Assembly: GCA_035048495.1 (NCBI GenBank) | Contig: JASUTR010000121.1 | Coordinates: 58,594 to 122,593, forward strand | Direction: 5' to 3' | Length of the DNA: 64,000 nucleotides | DNA from: Euptelea pleiosperma | Lineage: Eukaryota; Streptophyta; Magnoliopsida; Ranunculales; Eupteleaceae | Shown here: positions 36,902-48,392 of the stretch, piece by piece | How the letters are laid out: every line of letters starts with the position of its first letter | How positions within the stretch are numbered: position 1 is the stretch's first letter | Notes under the pieces: generated by a model | The model's database searches: none | Told to the model about the DNA's origin: nothing | What the model saw: only the letters and a program-made list of their open reading frames with translations | Position numbers and translations under genes: made by a program

Positions 36902-38488
36902 TTGAGTCAAATTACGATGTCTGGTTGCACAAAAGTCACTAGTTATAGGCTTCGGAATGTAACAAACAAACTGAGTCCAATTAGAGACATTGACGCACGG
37001 ATGGAGCAAACTTGTTTCGATTGTCCCGAATCTTGTTCCAAGACTTTAAATGTGTTGAAACAATTGCAATGGAACAGATTGAGTCAAATTACGAGATCCG
37101 GTTGCGAAAAAGTCACTTGTTATAAGCTTAGGAGTGTAACGCACAAACTGAGTCCAATTATAGCCATTGACGCACGAACGGAGCAAACTTGTTCCGACTG
37201 TCCCGAATCTTGTTCCAAGTCTTCAAATGTGTTAAAACAATTGTAATAGAAGATATTGAGTCAAATTACGAGGTCCGGTTGTGAAAAAGTCACTAGTTAT
37301 AAGCTAAGGAATGTAACGCACAAACTGAGTCCAATTAGAGTCATTGACGCACGAATGGGGCAAACTTGTTCCGACAGTCCCGAATCTTGTTCAACACTTC
37401 AAATGTGTTAAAACAATTGTAATACAAGATATTGAGCCAAAATACGAAGTCCGGTTACGAAAAAGTAAGTAATTATAGGCTTAGGAATGTAACACCCAAA
37501 CTGAGTCCAATTAGAGACATTGACGAACGAAGGAGCAAACTTGTTCCGACTGTCCCGAATCTTGTTCACAGTTTCAAATGTGTTAAAACAATTGTAATGA
37601 AGATATTGAGTCAAATTACGAGGTCCGGTTGTGCAAAAGTCACTAGTTATAAGCTTGGAATGTAACGCACAAACTGAGTCCAATCGAGTCATTGACGCAC
37701 GAATGGGGCAAACTTGTTCCGACAGTCCCGAATCTTGTTCCAACACTTCAAATGTGTTAAAACAATTGTAATAGAAGATATTGAGTCAAATTACAGATTC
37801 CGATTGCGAAAAAGTAAGTAATTATAGGCTTAGGAATGTAACACACAAATTAAGTCCAATTAGAGACATTGACGAACGAATGGAGCAAACTTGTTCCGAC
37901 TGTCCCGAATCTTTTTTCAACAGTTCAAATGTGTTAAAACAATTGTAATGGAAGATATTGAGTCAAATTACGAGGTCCGGTTGTGCAAAAGTCACTAGTT
38001 ATAAGCTTGGGAATGTAACGCACAAACTGAGTGCAATTGGAGTCATTTACGCACGAATGGGGTAAACTTGTTCCGACAGTCCCTAATCTTGTTCCAACAC
38101 ATCAAATGCGTTAAAACAATTGTAATAGAAGATATTGAGTCAAATTACAGATTCCGATTGCGAAAAAGTAAGTAATTATAGGCTTAGGAATGTAACACAC
38201 AAATTAAGTCCAATTAGAGACATTGACGAACGGATGGAGCAAACTTCTTTCGACTGTCCCAAATCTTGTTCATACACTTCGAATGTGTTGAAACAATAGT
38301 AATGGAGGAGTTTGAGTCAAATTACAGGGTCCGGTTGCGAAAAAGTCACTAGTTATAGGCTTCGGAATGTAACACACAAACTGAGTCCAAATAGAGACAT
38401 TGACGCACGGATGGAGCAAAATTGTTGCGACTGTCCCGAATCTTTCTCAAACACTTCAAATGTGTTGAAACAATAGTAATGGAAGAGT
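36902..38488 (+). repeat. Irregular 9-mer A-B-C-D'-E'-F/D-E-F-G (1,587 bp)
   Basis: Monomers start at 36902, 37079, 37256, 37432, 37606, 37781, 37958, 38135 and 38312. A-B-C and the last E-F-G are canonical. D' is 174 bp and E' is 175 bp, with several one-base losses. The monomer at 37781 is an F/D hybrid: F front (ACAGATTCCG, ACAAATTAAG), D tail (CGAACGAATGG, TCTTTTTTCAACAG). Confidence 0.88.
37432..37780 (+). repeat. Indel cluster in monomers D' and E'
   Basis: Within 349 bp there is a net loss of five bases against the type sequences: CGAAGGAGC for CGAATGGAGC, AATGAAG for AATGGAAG, GCTTGGAATG for GCTTGGGAATG, and CAATCGAGTC, plus the changed TCTTGTTCACAGTTTC. Flanking canonical monomers are intact. 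The losses are mostly in short runs, which is what raw long-read consensus errors look like, but an old diverged insert is possible. Confidence 0.8.
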
Positions 38489-39726
38489 TTGAGTCAAATT
38501 ACGATGTCTGGTTGCACAAAAGTCACTAGTTATAGGCTTCGGAATGTAACAAACAAACTGAGTCCAATTAGAGACATTGACGCACGGATGGAGCAAACTT
38601 GTTTCGATTGTCCCGAATCTTGTTCCAAGACTTTAAATGTGTTGAAACAATTGCAATGGAACAGATTGAGTCAAATTACGAGATCCGGTTGCGAAAAAGT
38701 CACTTGTTATAAGCTTAGGAGTGTAACGCACAAACTGAGTCCAATTATAGCCATTGACGCACGAACGGAGCAAACTTGTTCCGACTGTCCCGAATCTTGT
38801 TCCAAGTCTTCAAATGTGTTAAAACAATTGTAATAGAAGATATTGAGTCAAATTACGAGGTCCGGTTGTGAAAAAGTCACTAGTTATAAGCTAAGGAATG
38901 TAACGCACAAACTGAGTCCAATTAGAGTCATTGACGCACGAATGGGGCAAACTTGTTCCGACAGTCCCGAATCTTGTTCAACACTTCAAATGTGTTAAAA
39001 CAATTGTAATACAAGATATTGAGCCAAAATACGAAGTCCGGTTACGAAAAAGTCAGTAATTATAGGCTTAGGAATGTAACACCCAAACTGAGTCCAATTA
39101 GAGACATTGACGAACGAATGGAGCAAACTTGTTCCGACTGTCCCGAATCTTTTTTCAACAGTTCAAATGTGTTAAAACAATTGTAATGGAAGATATTGAG
39201 TCAAATTACGAGGTCCGGTTGTGCAAAAGTCACTAGTTATAAGCTTGGGAATGTAACGCACAAACTGAGTGCAATTGGAGTCATTTACGCACGAATGGGG
39301 TAAACTTGTTCCGACAGTCCCTAATCTTGTTCCAACACATCAAATGCGTTAAAACAATTGTAATAGAAGATATTGAGTCAAATTACAGATTCCGATTGCG
39401 AAAAAGTAAGTAATTATAGGCTTAGGAATGTAACACACAAATTAAGTCCAATTAGAGACATTGACGAACGGATGGAGCAAACTTCTTTCGACTGTCCCAA
39501 ATCTTGTTCATACACTTCGAATGTGTTGAAACAATAGTAATGGAGGAGTTTGAGTCAAATTACAGGGTCCGGTTGCGAAAAAGTCACTAGTTATAGGCTT
39601 CGGAATGTAACACACAAACTGAGTCCAAATAGAGACATTGACGCACGGATGGAGCAAAATTGTTGCGACTGTCCCGAATCTTTCTCAAACACTTCAAATG
39701 TGTTGAAACAATAGTAATGGAAGAGT
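38489..39726 (+). repeat. Canonical 7-mer HOR unit (1,238 bp)
   Basis: This is the last fully canonical A-G unit, matching 20631-21868 by eye. Confidence 0.92.
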
Positions 39727-41318
39727 TTGAGTCAAATTACGATGTCTGGTTGCACAAAAGTCACTAGTTATAGGCTTCGGAATGTAACAAACAAACTGAG
39801 TCCAATTAGAGACATTGACGCACGGATGGAGCAAACTTGTTTCGATTGTCCCGAATCTTGTTCCAAGACTTTAAATGTGTTGAAACAATTGCAATGGAAC
39901 AGATTGAGTCAAATTACGAGATCCGGTTGCGAAAAAGTCACTTGTTATAAGCTTAGGAGTGTAACGCACAAACTGAGTCCAATTATAGCCATTGACGCAC
40001 GAACGGAGCAAACTTGTTCCGACTGTCCCGAATCTTGTTCCAAGTCTTCAAATGTGTTAAAACAATTGTAATAGAAGATATTGAGTCAAATTACGAGGTC
40101 CGGTTGTGAAAAAGTCACTAGTTATAAGCTAAGGAATGTAACGCACAAACTGAGTCCAATTAGAGTCATTGACGCACGAATGGGGCAAACTTGTTCCGAC
40201 AGTCCCGAATCTTGTTCAACACTTCAAATGTGTTAAAACAATTGTAATACAAGATATTGAGCCAAAATACGAAGTCCGGTTACGAAAAAGTCAGTAATTA
40301 TAGGCTTAGGAATGTAACACCCAAACTGAGTCCAATTAGAGACATTGACGAACGAATGGAGCAAACTTGTTCCGACTGTCCCGAATCTTTTTTCAACAGT
40401 TCAAATGTGTTAAAACAATTGTAATGGAAGATATTGAGTCAAATTACGAGGTCCGGTTGTGCAAAAGTCACTAGTTATAAGCTTGGGAATGTAACGCACA
40501 AACTGAGTGCAATCGGAGTCATTTACGCACGAATGGGGTAAACTTGTTCCGACAGTCCCTAATCTTGTTCCAACACATCAAATGCGTTAAAACAATTGTA
40601 ATAGAAGATATTGAGTCAAATTACAGATTCCGATTGCGAAAAAGTAAGTAATTATAGGCTTAGGAATGTAACACACAAATTAAGTCCAATTATAGCCATT
40701 GACGCACGAACGGAGCAAACTTGTTCCGACTGTCCCGAATCTTGTTCCAAGTCTTCAAATGTGTTAAAACAATTGTAATGGAAGATATTGAGTCAAATTA
40801 CGAGGTCCGGTTGTGCAAAAGTCACTAGTTATAAGCTTGGGAATGTAACGCACAAACTGAGTGCAATTGGAGTCATTTACGCACGAATGGGGTAAACTTG
40901 TTCCGACAGTCCCTAATCTTGTTCCAACACATCAAATGCGTTAAAACAATTGTAATAGAAGATATTGAGTCAAATTACAGATTCCGATTGCGAAAAAGTA
41001 AGTAATTATAGGCTTAGGAATGTAACACACAAATTAAGTCCAATTAGAGACATTGACGAACGGATGGAGCAAACTTCTTTCGACTGTCCCAAATCTTGTT
41101 CATACACTTCGAATGTGTTGAAACAATAGTAATGGAGGAGTTTGAGTCAAATTACAGGGTCCGGTTGCGAAAAAGTCACTAGTTATAGGCTTCGGAATGT
41201 AACACACAAACTGAGTCCAAATAGAGACATTGACGCACGGATGGAGCAAAATTGTTGCGACTGTCCCGAATCTTTCTCAAACACTTCAAATGTGTTGAAA
41301 CAATAGTAATGGAAGAGT
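39727..41318 (+). repeat. Transition 9-mer A-B-C-D-E-F/B-E-F-G (1,592 bp)
   Basis: Monomers start at 39727, 39904, 40081, 40257, 40434, 40611, 40788, 40965 and 41142. A-D are canonical central type. E at 40434 carries GCAATCGGAGTC and is followed by F/B-E-F-G, which is exactly the tail of the right-domain 13-mer (43971-44855). The central-to-right domain boundary therefore falls inside this unit, around 40257-40515. Confidence 0.88.
40611..40787 (+). repeat. Recombinant monomer F/B with D-type end
   Basis: The front is F-type (ACAGATTCCG, ACAAATTAAGTCC). The middle is B-type (ATAGCCATTGACG, ACGAACGG, CCAAGTCTTC). The end is TAATGGAAGATA, as in D, instead of TAATAGAAGATA, as in B. This triple mosaic recurs once per 13-mer (44148, 47685 and later), so it is not a one-off. 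Confidence 0.85.
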
Positions 41319-44300
41319 TTGAGTCAATTACGATGTCTGGTTGCACAAAAGTCACTAGTTATAGGCTTCGGAATGTAACAAACAAACTGAGTCCAATTAG
41401 AGACATTGACGCACGGATGGAGCAAACTTGTTTCGATTGTCCCGAATCTTGTTCCAAGACTTTAAATGTGTTGAAACAATTGCAATGGAACAGATTGAGT
41501 CAAATTACGAGATCCGGTTGCGAAAAAGTCACTTGTTATAAGCTTAGGAGTGTAACGCACAAACTGAGTCCAATTATAGCCATTGACGCACGAACGGAGC
41601 AAACTTGTTCCGACTGTCCCGAATCTTGTTCCAAGTCTTCAAATGTGTTAAAACAATTGTAATAGAAGATATTGAGTCAAATTACGAGGTCCGGTTGTGA
41701 AAAAGTCACTAGTTATAAGCTAAGGAATGTAACGCACAAACAGAGTCCAATTAGAGTCATTGACGCACGAATGGGGCAAACTTGTTCCGACAGTCCCGAA
41801 TCTTGTTCAACACTTCAAATGTGTTAAAACAATTGTAATACAAGATATTGAGCCAAAATACGAAGTCCGGTTACGAAAAAGTCAGTAATTATAGGCTTAG
41901 GAATGTAACACCCAAACTGAGTCCAATTAGAGACATTCACGAACGAATGGAGCAAACTTGTTCCGACTGTCCCGAATCTTTTTTCAACAGTTCAAATGTG
42001 TTAAAACAATTGTAATGGAAGATATTGAGTCAAATTACGAGGTCCGGTTGTGCAAAAGTCACTAGTTATAAGCTTGGGAATGTAACGCACAAACTGAGTG
42101 CAATTGGAGTCATTTACGCACGAATGGGGTAAACTTGTTCCGACAGTCCCTAATCTTGTTCCAACACATCAAATGCGTTAAAACAATTGTAATAGAAGAT
42201 ATTGAGTCAAATTACAGATTCCGATTGCGAAAAAGTAAGTAATTATAGGCTTAGGAATGTAACACACAAATTAAGTCCAATTAGAGACATTAACGAACGG
42301 ATGGAGCAAACTTCTTTCGACTGTCCCAAATCTTGTTCATACACTTCGAATGTGTTGAAACAGTAGTAATGGAGGAGTTTGAGTCAAATTACAGGGTCCG
42401 GTTGCGAAAAAGTCACTAGTTATAGGCTTCGGAATGTAACACACAAACTGAGTCCAAATAGACACATTGACGCACGGATGGAGCAAAATTGTTGCGACTG
42501 TCCCGAATCTTTCTCAAACACTTCAAATGTGTTGAAACAAATAGTAATGGAAGAGTTTGAGTCAAATTACGATGTCTGGTTGCACAAAAGTCACTAGTTA
42601 TAGGCTTCGGAATGTAACAAACAAACTGAGTCCAATTAGAGACATTGACGCACGGATGGAGCAAACTTGTTTCGATTGTCCCGAATCTTGTTCCAAGACT
42701 TTAAATGTGTTCAAACAATTGCAATGGAACAGATTGAGTGAAATTACGAGATCCGGTTGCGAAAAAGTCACTTGTTATAAGCTTAGGAGTGTAACGCACA
42801 AACTGAGTCCAATTATAGCCATTGACGCACGAACGGAGCAAACTTGTACCGACTGTCCCGAATCTTGTTCCAAGTATTCAAATGTGTTAAAACAATTGTA
42901 ATAGAAGATATTGAGTCAAATTACGAGGTCCGGTTGTGAAAAAGTCACTAGTTATAAGCTAAGGAATGTAACGCACAAACTGAGTCCAATTAGAGTCATT
43001 GAATCACGAATGGGGCAAACTTGTTCCGACAGTCCCTAATCTTGTTCCAACACATCAAATGCGTTAAAACAATTGTAATAGAAGATATTGAGTCAAATTA
43101 CAGATTCTGATTGCGAAAAAGTAAGTAATTATAGGCTTAGGAATGTAACACACAAATTAAGTCCAATTATAGCCATTGACGCACGAACGGAGCAAACTTG
43201 TTCCGACTGTCCCGAATCTTGTTCCAAGTCTTCAAATGTGTTAAAACAATTGTAATAGAAGATATTGAGTCAAATTACGAGGTCCGGTTGTGAAAAAGTC
43301 ACTAGTTATAAGCTAAGGAATGTAACGCACAAACTGAGTCCAATTAGAGTCATTGACGCACGAATGGGGCAAACTTGTTTCGACAGTCCCGAATCTTGTT
43401 CAACACTTCAAATGTGTTAAAACAATTGTAATACAAGATATTGAGCCAAAATACGAAGTCCGGTTACGAAAAAGTCAGTAATTATAGGCTTAGGAATGTA
43501 ACACCCAAACTGAGTCCAATTAGAGACATTGACGAACGAATGGAGCAAACTTGTTCCGACTGTCCCGAATCTTTTTTCAACAGTTCAAATGTGTTAAAAC
43601 AATTGTAATGGAAGATATTGAGTCAAATTACGAGGTCCGGTTGCGCAAAAGTCACTAGTTATAAGCTTGGGAATGTAACGCACAAACTGAGTCCAATTAG
43701 AGTCATTGACGCACGAATGGGGCAAACTTGTTCCGACAGTCCCGAATCTTGTTCAACACTTCAAATGTGTTAAAACAATTGTAATACAAGATATTGAGCC
43801 AAAATACGAAGTCCGGTTACGAAAAAGTCAGTAATTATAGGCTTAGGAATGTAACACCCAAACTGAGTCCAATTAGAGACATTGACGAACGAATGGAGCA
43901 AACTTGTTCCGACTGTCCCGAATCTTTTTTCAACAGTTCAAATGTGTTAAAACAATTGTAATGGAAGATATTGAGTCAAATTACGAGGTCCGGTTGTGCA
44001 AAAGTCACTAGTTATAAGCTTGGGAATGTAACGCACAAACTGAGTGCAATCGGAGTCATTTACGCACGAATGGGGTAAACTTGTTCCGACAGTCCCTAAT
44101 CTTGTTCCAACACATCAAATGCGTTAAAACAATTGTAATAGAAGATATTGAGTCAAATTACAGATTCCGATTGCGAAAAAGTAAGTAATTATAGGCTTAG
44201 GAATGTAACACACAAATTAAGTCCAATTATAGCCATTGACGCACGAACGGAGCAAACTTGTTCCGACTGTCCCGAATCTTGTTCCAAGTCTTCAAATGTG

Positions 44301-44855
44301 TTAAAACAATTGTAATGGAAGATATTGAGTCAAATTACGAGGTCCGGTTGTGCAAAAGTCACTAGTTATAAGCTTGGGAATGTAACGCACAAACTGAGTG
44401 CAATTGGAGTCATTTACGCACGAATGGGGTAAACTTGTTCCGACAGTCCCTAATCTTGTTCCAACACATCAAATGCGTTAAAACAATTGTAATAGAAGAT
44501 ATTGAGTCAAATTACAGATTCCGATTGCGAAAAAGTAAGTAATTATAGGCTTAGGAATGTAACACACAAATTAAGTCCAATTAGAGACATTGACGAACGG
44601 ATGGAGCAAACTTCTTTCGACTGTCCCAAATCTTGTTCATACACTTCGAATGTGTTGAAACAATAGTAATGGAGGAGTTTGAGTCAAATTACAGGGTCCG
44701 GTTGCGAAAAAGTCACTAGTTATAGGCTTCGGAATGTAACACACAAACTGAGTCCAAATAGAGACATTGACGCACGGATGGAGCAAAATTGTTGCGACTG
44801 TCCCGAATCTTTCTCAAACACTTCAAATGTGTTGAAACAATAGTAATGGAAGAGT
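41319..44855 (+). repeat. 20-mer HOR copy 1 (3,537 bp)
   Basis: The 7-mer 41319-42556 has monomers at 41319 (A, 176 bp), 41495, 41672, 41848, 42025, 42202 and 42379 (G, 178 bp). The 13-mer 42557-44855 is A-B-C/E-F/B-C-D-E/C-D-E-F/B-E-F-G, starting at 42557, 42734, 42911, 43088, 43265, 43441, 43618, 43794, 43971, 44148, 44325, 44502 and 44679. It includes the linked GTGTTCAAAC/TTGAGTGAAATT markers, F/B with GATTCTGATTGCG, and E/C with GGTTGCGCAAAAG. Confidence 0.9.
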
Positions 44856-47800
44856 TTGAGTCAATTACGATGTCTGGTTGCACAAAAGTCACTAGTTATA
44901 GGCTTCGGAATGTAACAAACAAACTGAGTCCAATTAGAGACATTGACGCACGGATGGAGCAAACTTGTTTCGATTGTCCCGAATCTTGTTCCAAGACTTT
45001 AAATGTGTTGAAACAATTGCAATGGAACAGATTGAGTCAAATTACGAGATCCGGTTGCGAAAAAGTCACTTGTTATAAGCTTAGGAGTGTAACGCACAAA
45101 CTGAGTCCAATTATAGCCATTGACGCACGAACGGAGCAAACTTGTTCCGACTGTCCCGAATCTTGTTCCAAGTCTTCAAATGTGTTAAAACAATTGTAAT
45201 AGAAGATATTGAGTCAAATTACGAGGTCCGGTTGTGAAAAAGTCACTAGTTATAAGCTAAGGAATGTAACGCACAAACAGAGTCCAATTAGAGTCATTGA
45301 CGCACGAATGGGGCAAACTTGTTCCGACAGTCCCGAATCTTGTTCAACACTTCAAATGTGTTAAAACAATTGTAATACAAGATATTGAGCCAAAATACGA
45401 AGTCCGGTTACGAAAAAGTCAGTAATTATAGGCTTAGGAATGTAACACCCAAACTGAGTCCAATTAGAGACATTCACGAACGAATGGAGCAAACTTGTTC
45501 CGACTGTCCCGAATCTTTTTTCAACAGTTCAAATGTGTTAAAACAATTGTAATGGAAGATATTGAGTCAAATTACGAGGTCCGGTTGTGCAAAAGTCACT
45601 AGTTATAAGCTTGGGAATGTAACGCACAAACTGAGTGCAATTGGAGTCATTTACGCACGAATGGGGTAAACTTGTTCCGACAGTCCCTAATCTTGTTCCA
45701 ACACATCAAATGCGTTAAAACAATTGTAATAGAAGATATTGAGTCAAATTACAGATTCCGATTGCGAAAAAGTAAGTAATTATAGGCTTAGGAATGTAAC
45801 ACACAAATTAAGTCCAATTAGAGACATTAACGAACGGATGGAGCAAACTTCTTTCGACTGTCCCAAATCTTGTTCATACACTTCGAATGTGTTGAAACAG
45901 TAGTAATGGAGGAGTTTGAGTCAAATTACAGGGTCCGGTTGCGAAAAAGTCACTAGTTATAGGCTTCGGAATGTAACACACAAACTGAGTCCAAATAGAC
46001 ACATTGACGCACGGATGGAGCAAAATTGTTGCGACTGTCCCGAATCTTTCTCAAACACTTCAAATGTGTTGAAACAAATAGTAATGGAAGAGTTTGAGTC
46101 AAATTACGATGTCTGGTTGCACAAAAGTCACTAGTTATAGGCTTCGGAATGTAACAAACAAACTGAGTCCAATTAGAGACATTGACGCACGGATGGAGCA
46201 AACTTGTTTCGATTGTCCCGAATCTTGTTCCAAGACTTTAAATGTGTTCAAACAATTGCAATGGAACAGATTGAGTGAAATTACGAGATCCGGTTGCGAA
46301 AAAGTCACTTGTTATAAGCTTAGGAGTGTAACGCACAAACTGAGTCCAATTATAGCCATTGACGCACGAACGGAGCAAACTTGTACCGACTGTCCCGAAT
46401 CTTGTTCCAAGTATTCAAATGTGTTAAAACAATTGTAATAGAAGATATTGAGTCAAATTACGAGGTCCGGTTGTGAAAAAGTCACTAGTTATAAGCTAAG
46501 GAATGTAACGCACAAACTGAGTCCAATTAGAGTCATTGAATCACGAATGGGGCAAACTTGTTCCGACAGTCCCTAATCTTGTTCCAACACATCAAATGCG
46601 TTAAAACAATTGTAATAGAAGATATTGAGTCAAATTACAGATTCTGATTGCGAAAAAGTAAGTAATTATAGGCTTAGGAATGTAACACACAAATTAAGTC
46701 CAATTATAGCCATTGACGCACGAACGGAGCAAACTTGTTCCGACTGTCCCGAATCTTGTTCCAAGTCTTCAAATGTGTTAAAACAATTGTAATAGAAGAT
46801 ATTGAGTCAAATTACGAGGTCCGGTTGTGAAAAAGTCACTAGTTATAAGCTAAGGAATGTAACGCACAAACTGAGTCCAATTAGAGTCATTGACGCACGA
46901 ATGGGGCAAACTTGTTTCGACAGTCCCGAATCTTGTTCAACACTTCAAATGTGTTAAAACAATTGTAATACAAGATATTGAGCCAAAATACGAAGTCCGG
47001 TTACGAAAAAGTCAGTAATTATAGGCTTAGGAATGTAACACCCAAACTGAGTCCAATTAGAGACATTGACGAACGAATGGAGCAAACTTGTTCCGACTGT
47101 CCCGAATCTTTTTTCAACAGTTCAAATGTGTTAAAACAATTGTAATGGAAGATATTGAGTCAAATTACGAGGTCCGGTTGCGCAAAAGTCACTAGTTATA
47201 AGCTTGGGAATGTAACGCACAAACTGAGTCCAATTAGAGTCATTGACGCACGAATGGGGCAAACTTGTTCCGACAGTCCCGAATCTTGTTCAACACTTCA
47301 AATGTGTTAAAACAATTGTAATACAAGATATTGAGCCAAAATACGAAGTCCGGTTACGAAAAAGTCAGTAATTATAGGCTTAGGAATGTAACACCCAAAC
47401 TGAGTCCAATTAGAGACATTGACGAACGAATGGAGCAAACTTGTTCCGACTGTCCCGAATCTTTTTTCAACAGTTCAAATGTGTTAAAACAATTGTAATG
47501 GAAGATATTGAGTCAAATTACGAGGTCCGGTTGTGCAAAAGTCACTAGTTATAAGCTTGGGAATGTAACGCACAAACTGAGTGCAATCGGAGTCATTTAC
47601 GCACGAATGGGGTAAACTTGTTCCGACAGTCCCTAATCTTGTTCCAACACATCAAATGCGTTAAAACAATTGTAATAGAAGATATTGAGTCAAATTACAG
47701 ATTCCGATTGCGAAAAAGTAAGTAATTATAGGCTTAGGAATGTAACACACAAATTAAGTCCAATTATAGCCATTGACGCACGAACGGAGCAAACTTGTTC

Positions 47801-48392
47801 CGACTGTCCCGAATCTTGTTCCAAGTCTTCAAATGTGTTAAAACAATTGTAATGGAAGATATTGAGTCAAATTACGAGGTCCGGTTGTGCAAAAGTCACT
47901 AGTTATAAGCTTGGGAATGTAACGCACAAACTGAGTGCAATTGGAGTCATTTACGCACGAATGGGGTAAACTTGTTCCGACAGTCCCTAATCTTGTTCCA
48001 ACACATCAAATGCGTTAAAACAATTGTAATAGAAGATATTGAGTCAAATTACAGATTCCGATTGCGAAAAAGTAAGTAATTATAGGCTTAGGAATGTAAC
48101 ACACAAATTAAGTCCAATTAGAGACATTGACGAACGGATGGAGCAAACTTCTTTCGACTGTCCCAAATCTTGTTCATACACTTCGAATGTGTTGAAACAA
48201 TAGTAATGGAGGAGTTTGAGTCAAATTACAGGGTCCGGTTGCGAAAAAGTCACTAGTTATAGGCTTCGGAATGTAACACACAAACTGAGTCCAAATAGAG
48301 ACATTGACGCACGGATGGAGCAAAATTGTTGCGACTGTCCCGAATCTTTCTCAAACACTTCAAATGTGTTGAAACAATAGTAATGGAAGAGT
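44856..48392 (+). repeat. 20-mer HOR copy 2 (3,537 bp)
   Basis: 7-mer 44856-46093 and 13-mer 46094-48392. All markers of copy 1 are present in the same places and I saw no difference by eye. Confidence 0.9.

Larger units (their letters stand above)
20631..41318 (+). repeat. Central HOR domain: homogenised 1,238-bp 7-mers
   Basis: Thirteen plain 7-mers plus an 8-mer (30535) and two 9-mers (36902, 39727). The plain units look identical over most of this region, unlike those on either side. The dimers, C/E monomers and TATTC-type B of the left domain are absent. This pattern suggests recent local amplification; assembly duplication of identical copies is the main alternative. Confidence 0.9.

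Noticed and set aside
37408..37746. Minus-strand reading frame of 112 codons, and similar 65-84-codon antisense frames at 42416, 45953, 49490, 53027 and 57799
   Set aside because: They are antisense to the satellite and opened by one-base indels (37.4-37.7 kb) or by the one-base insertion in G. No independent coding evidence.
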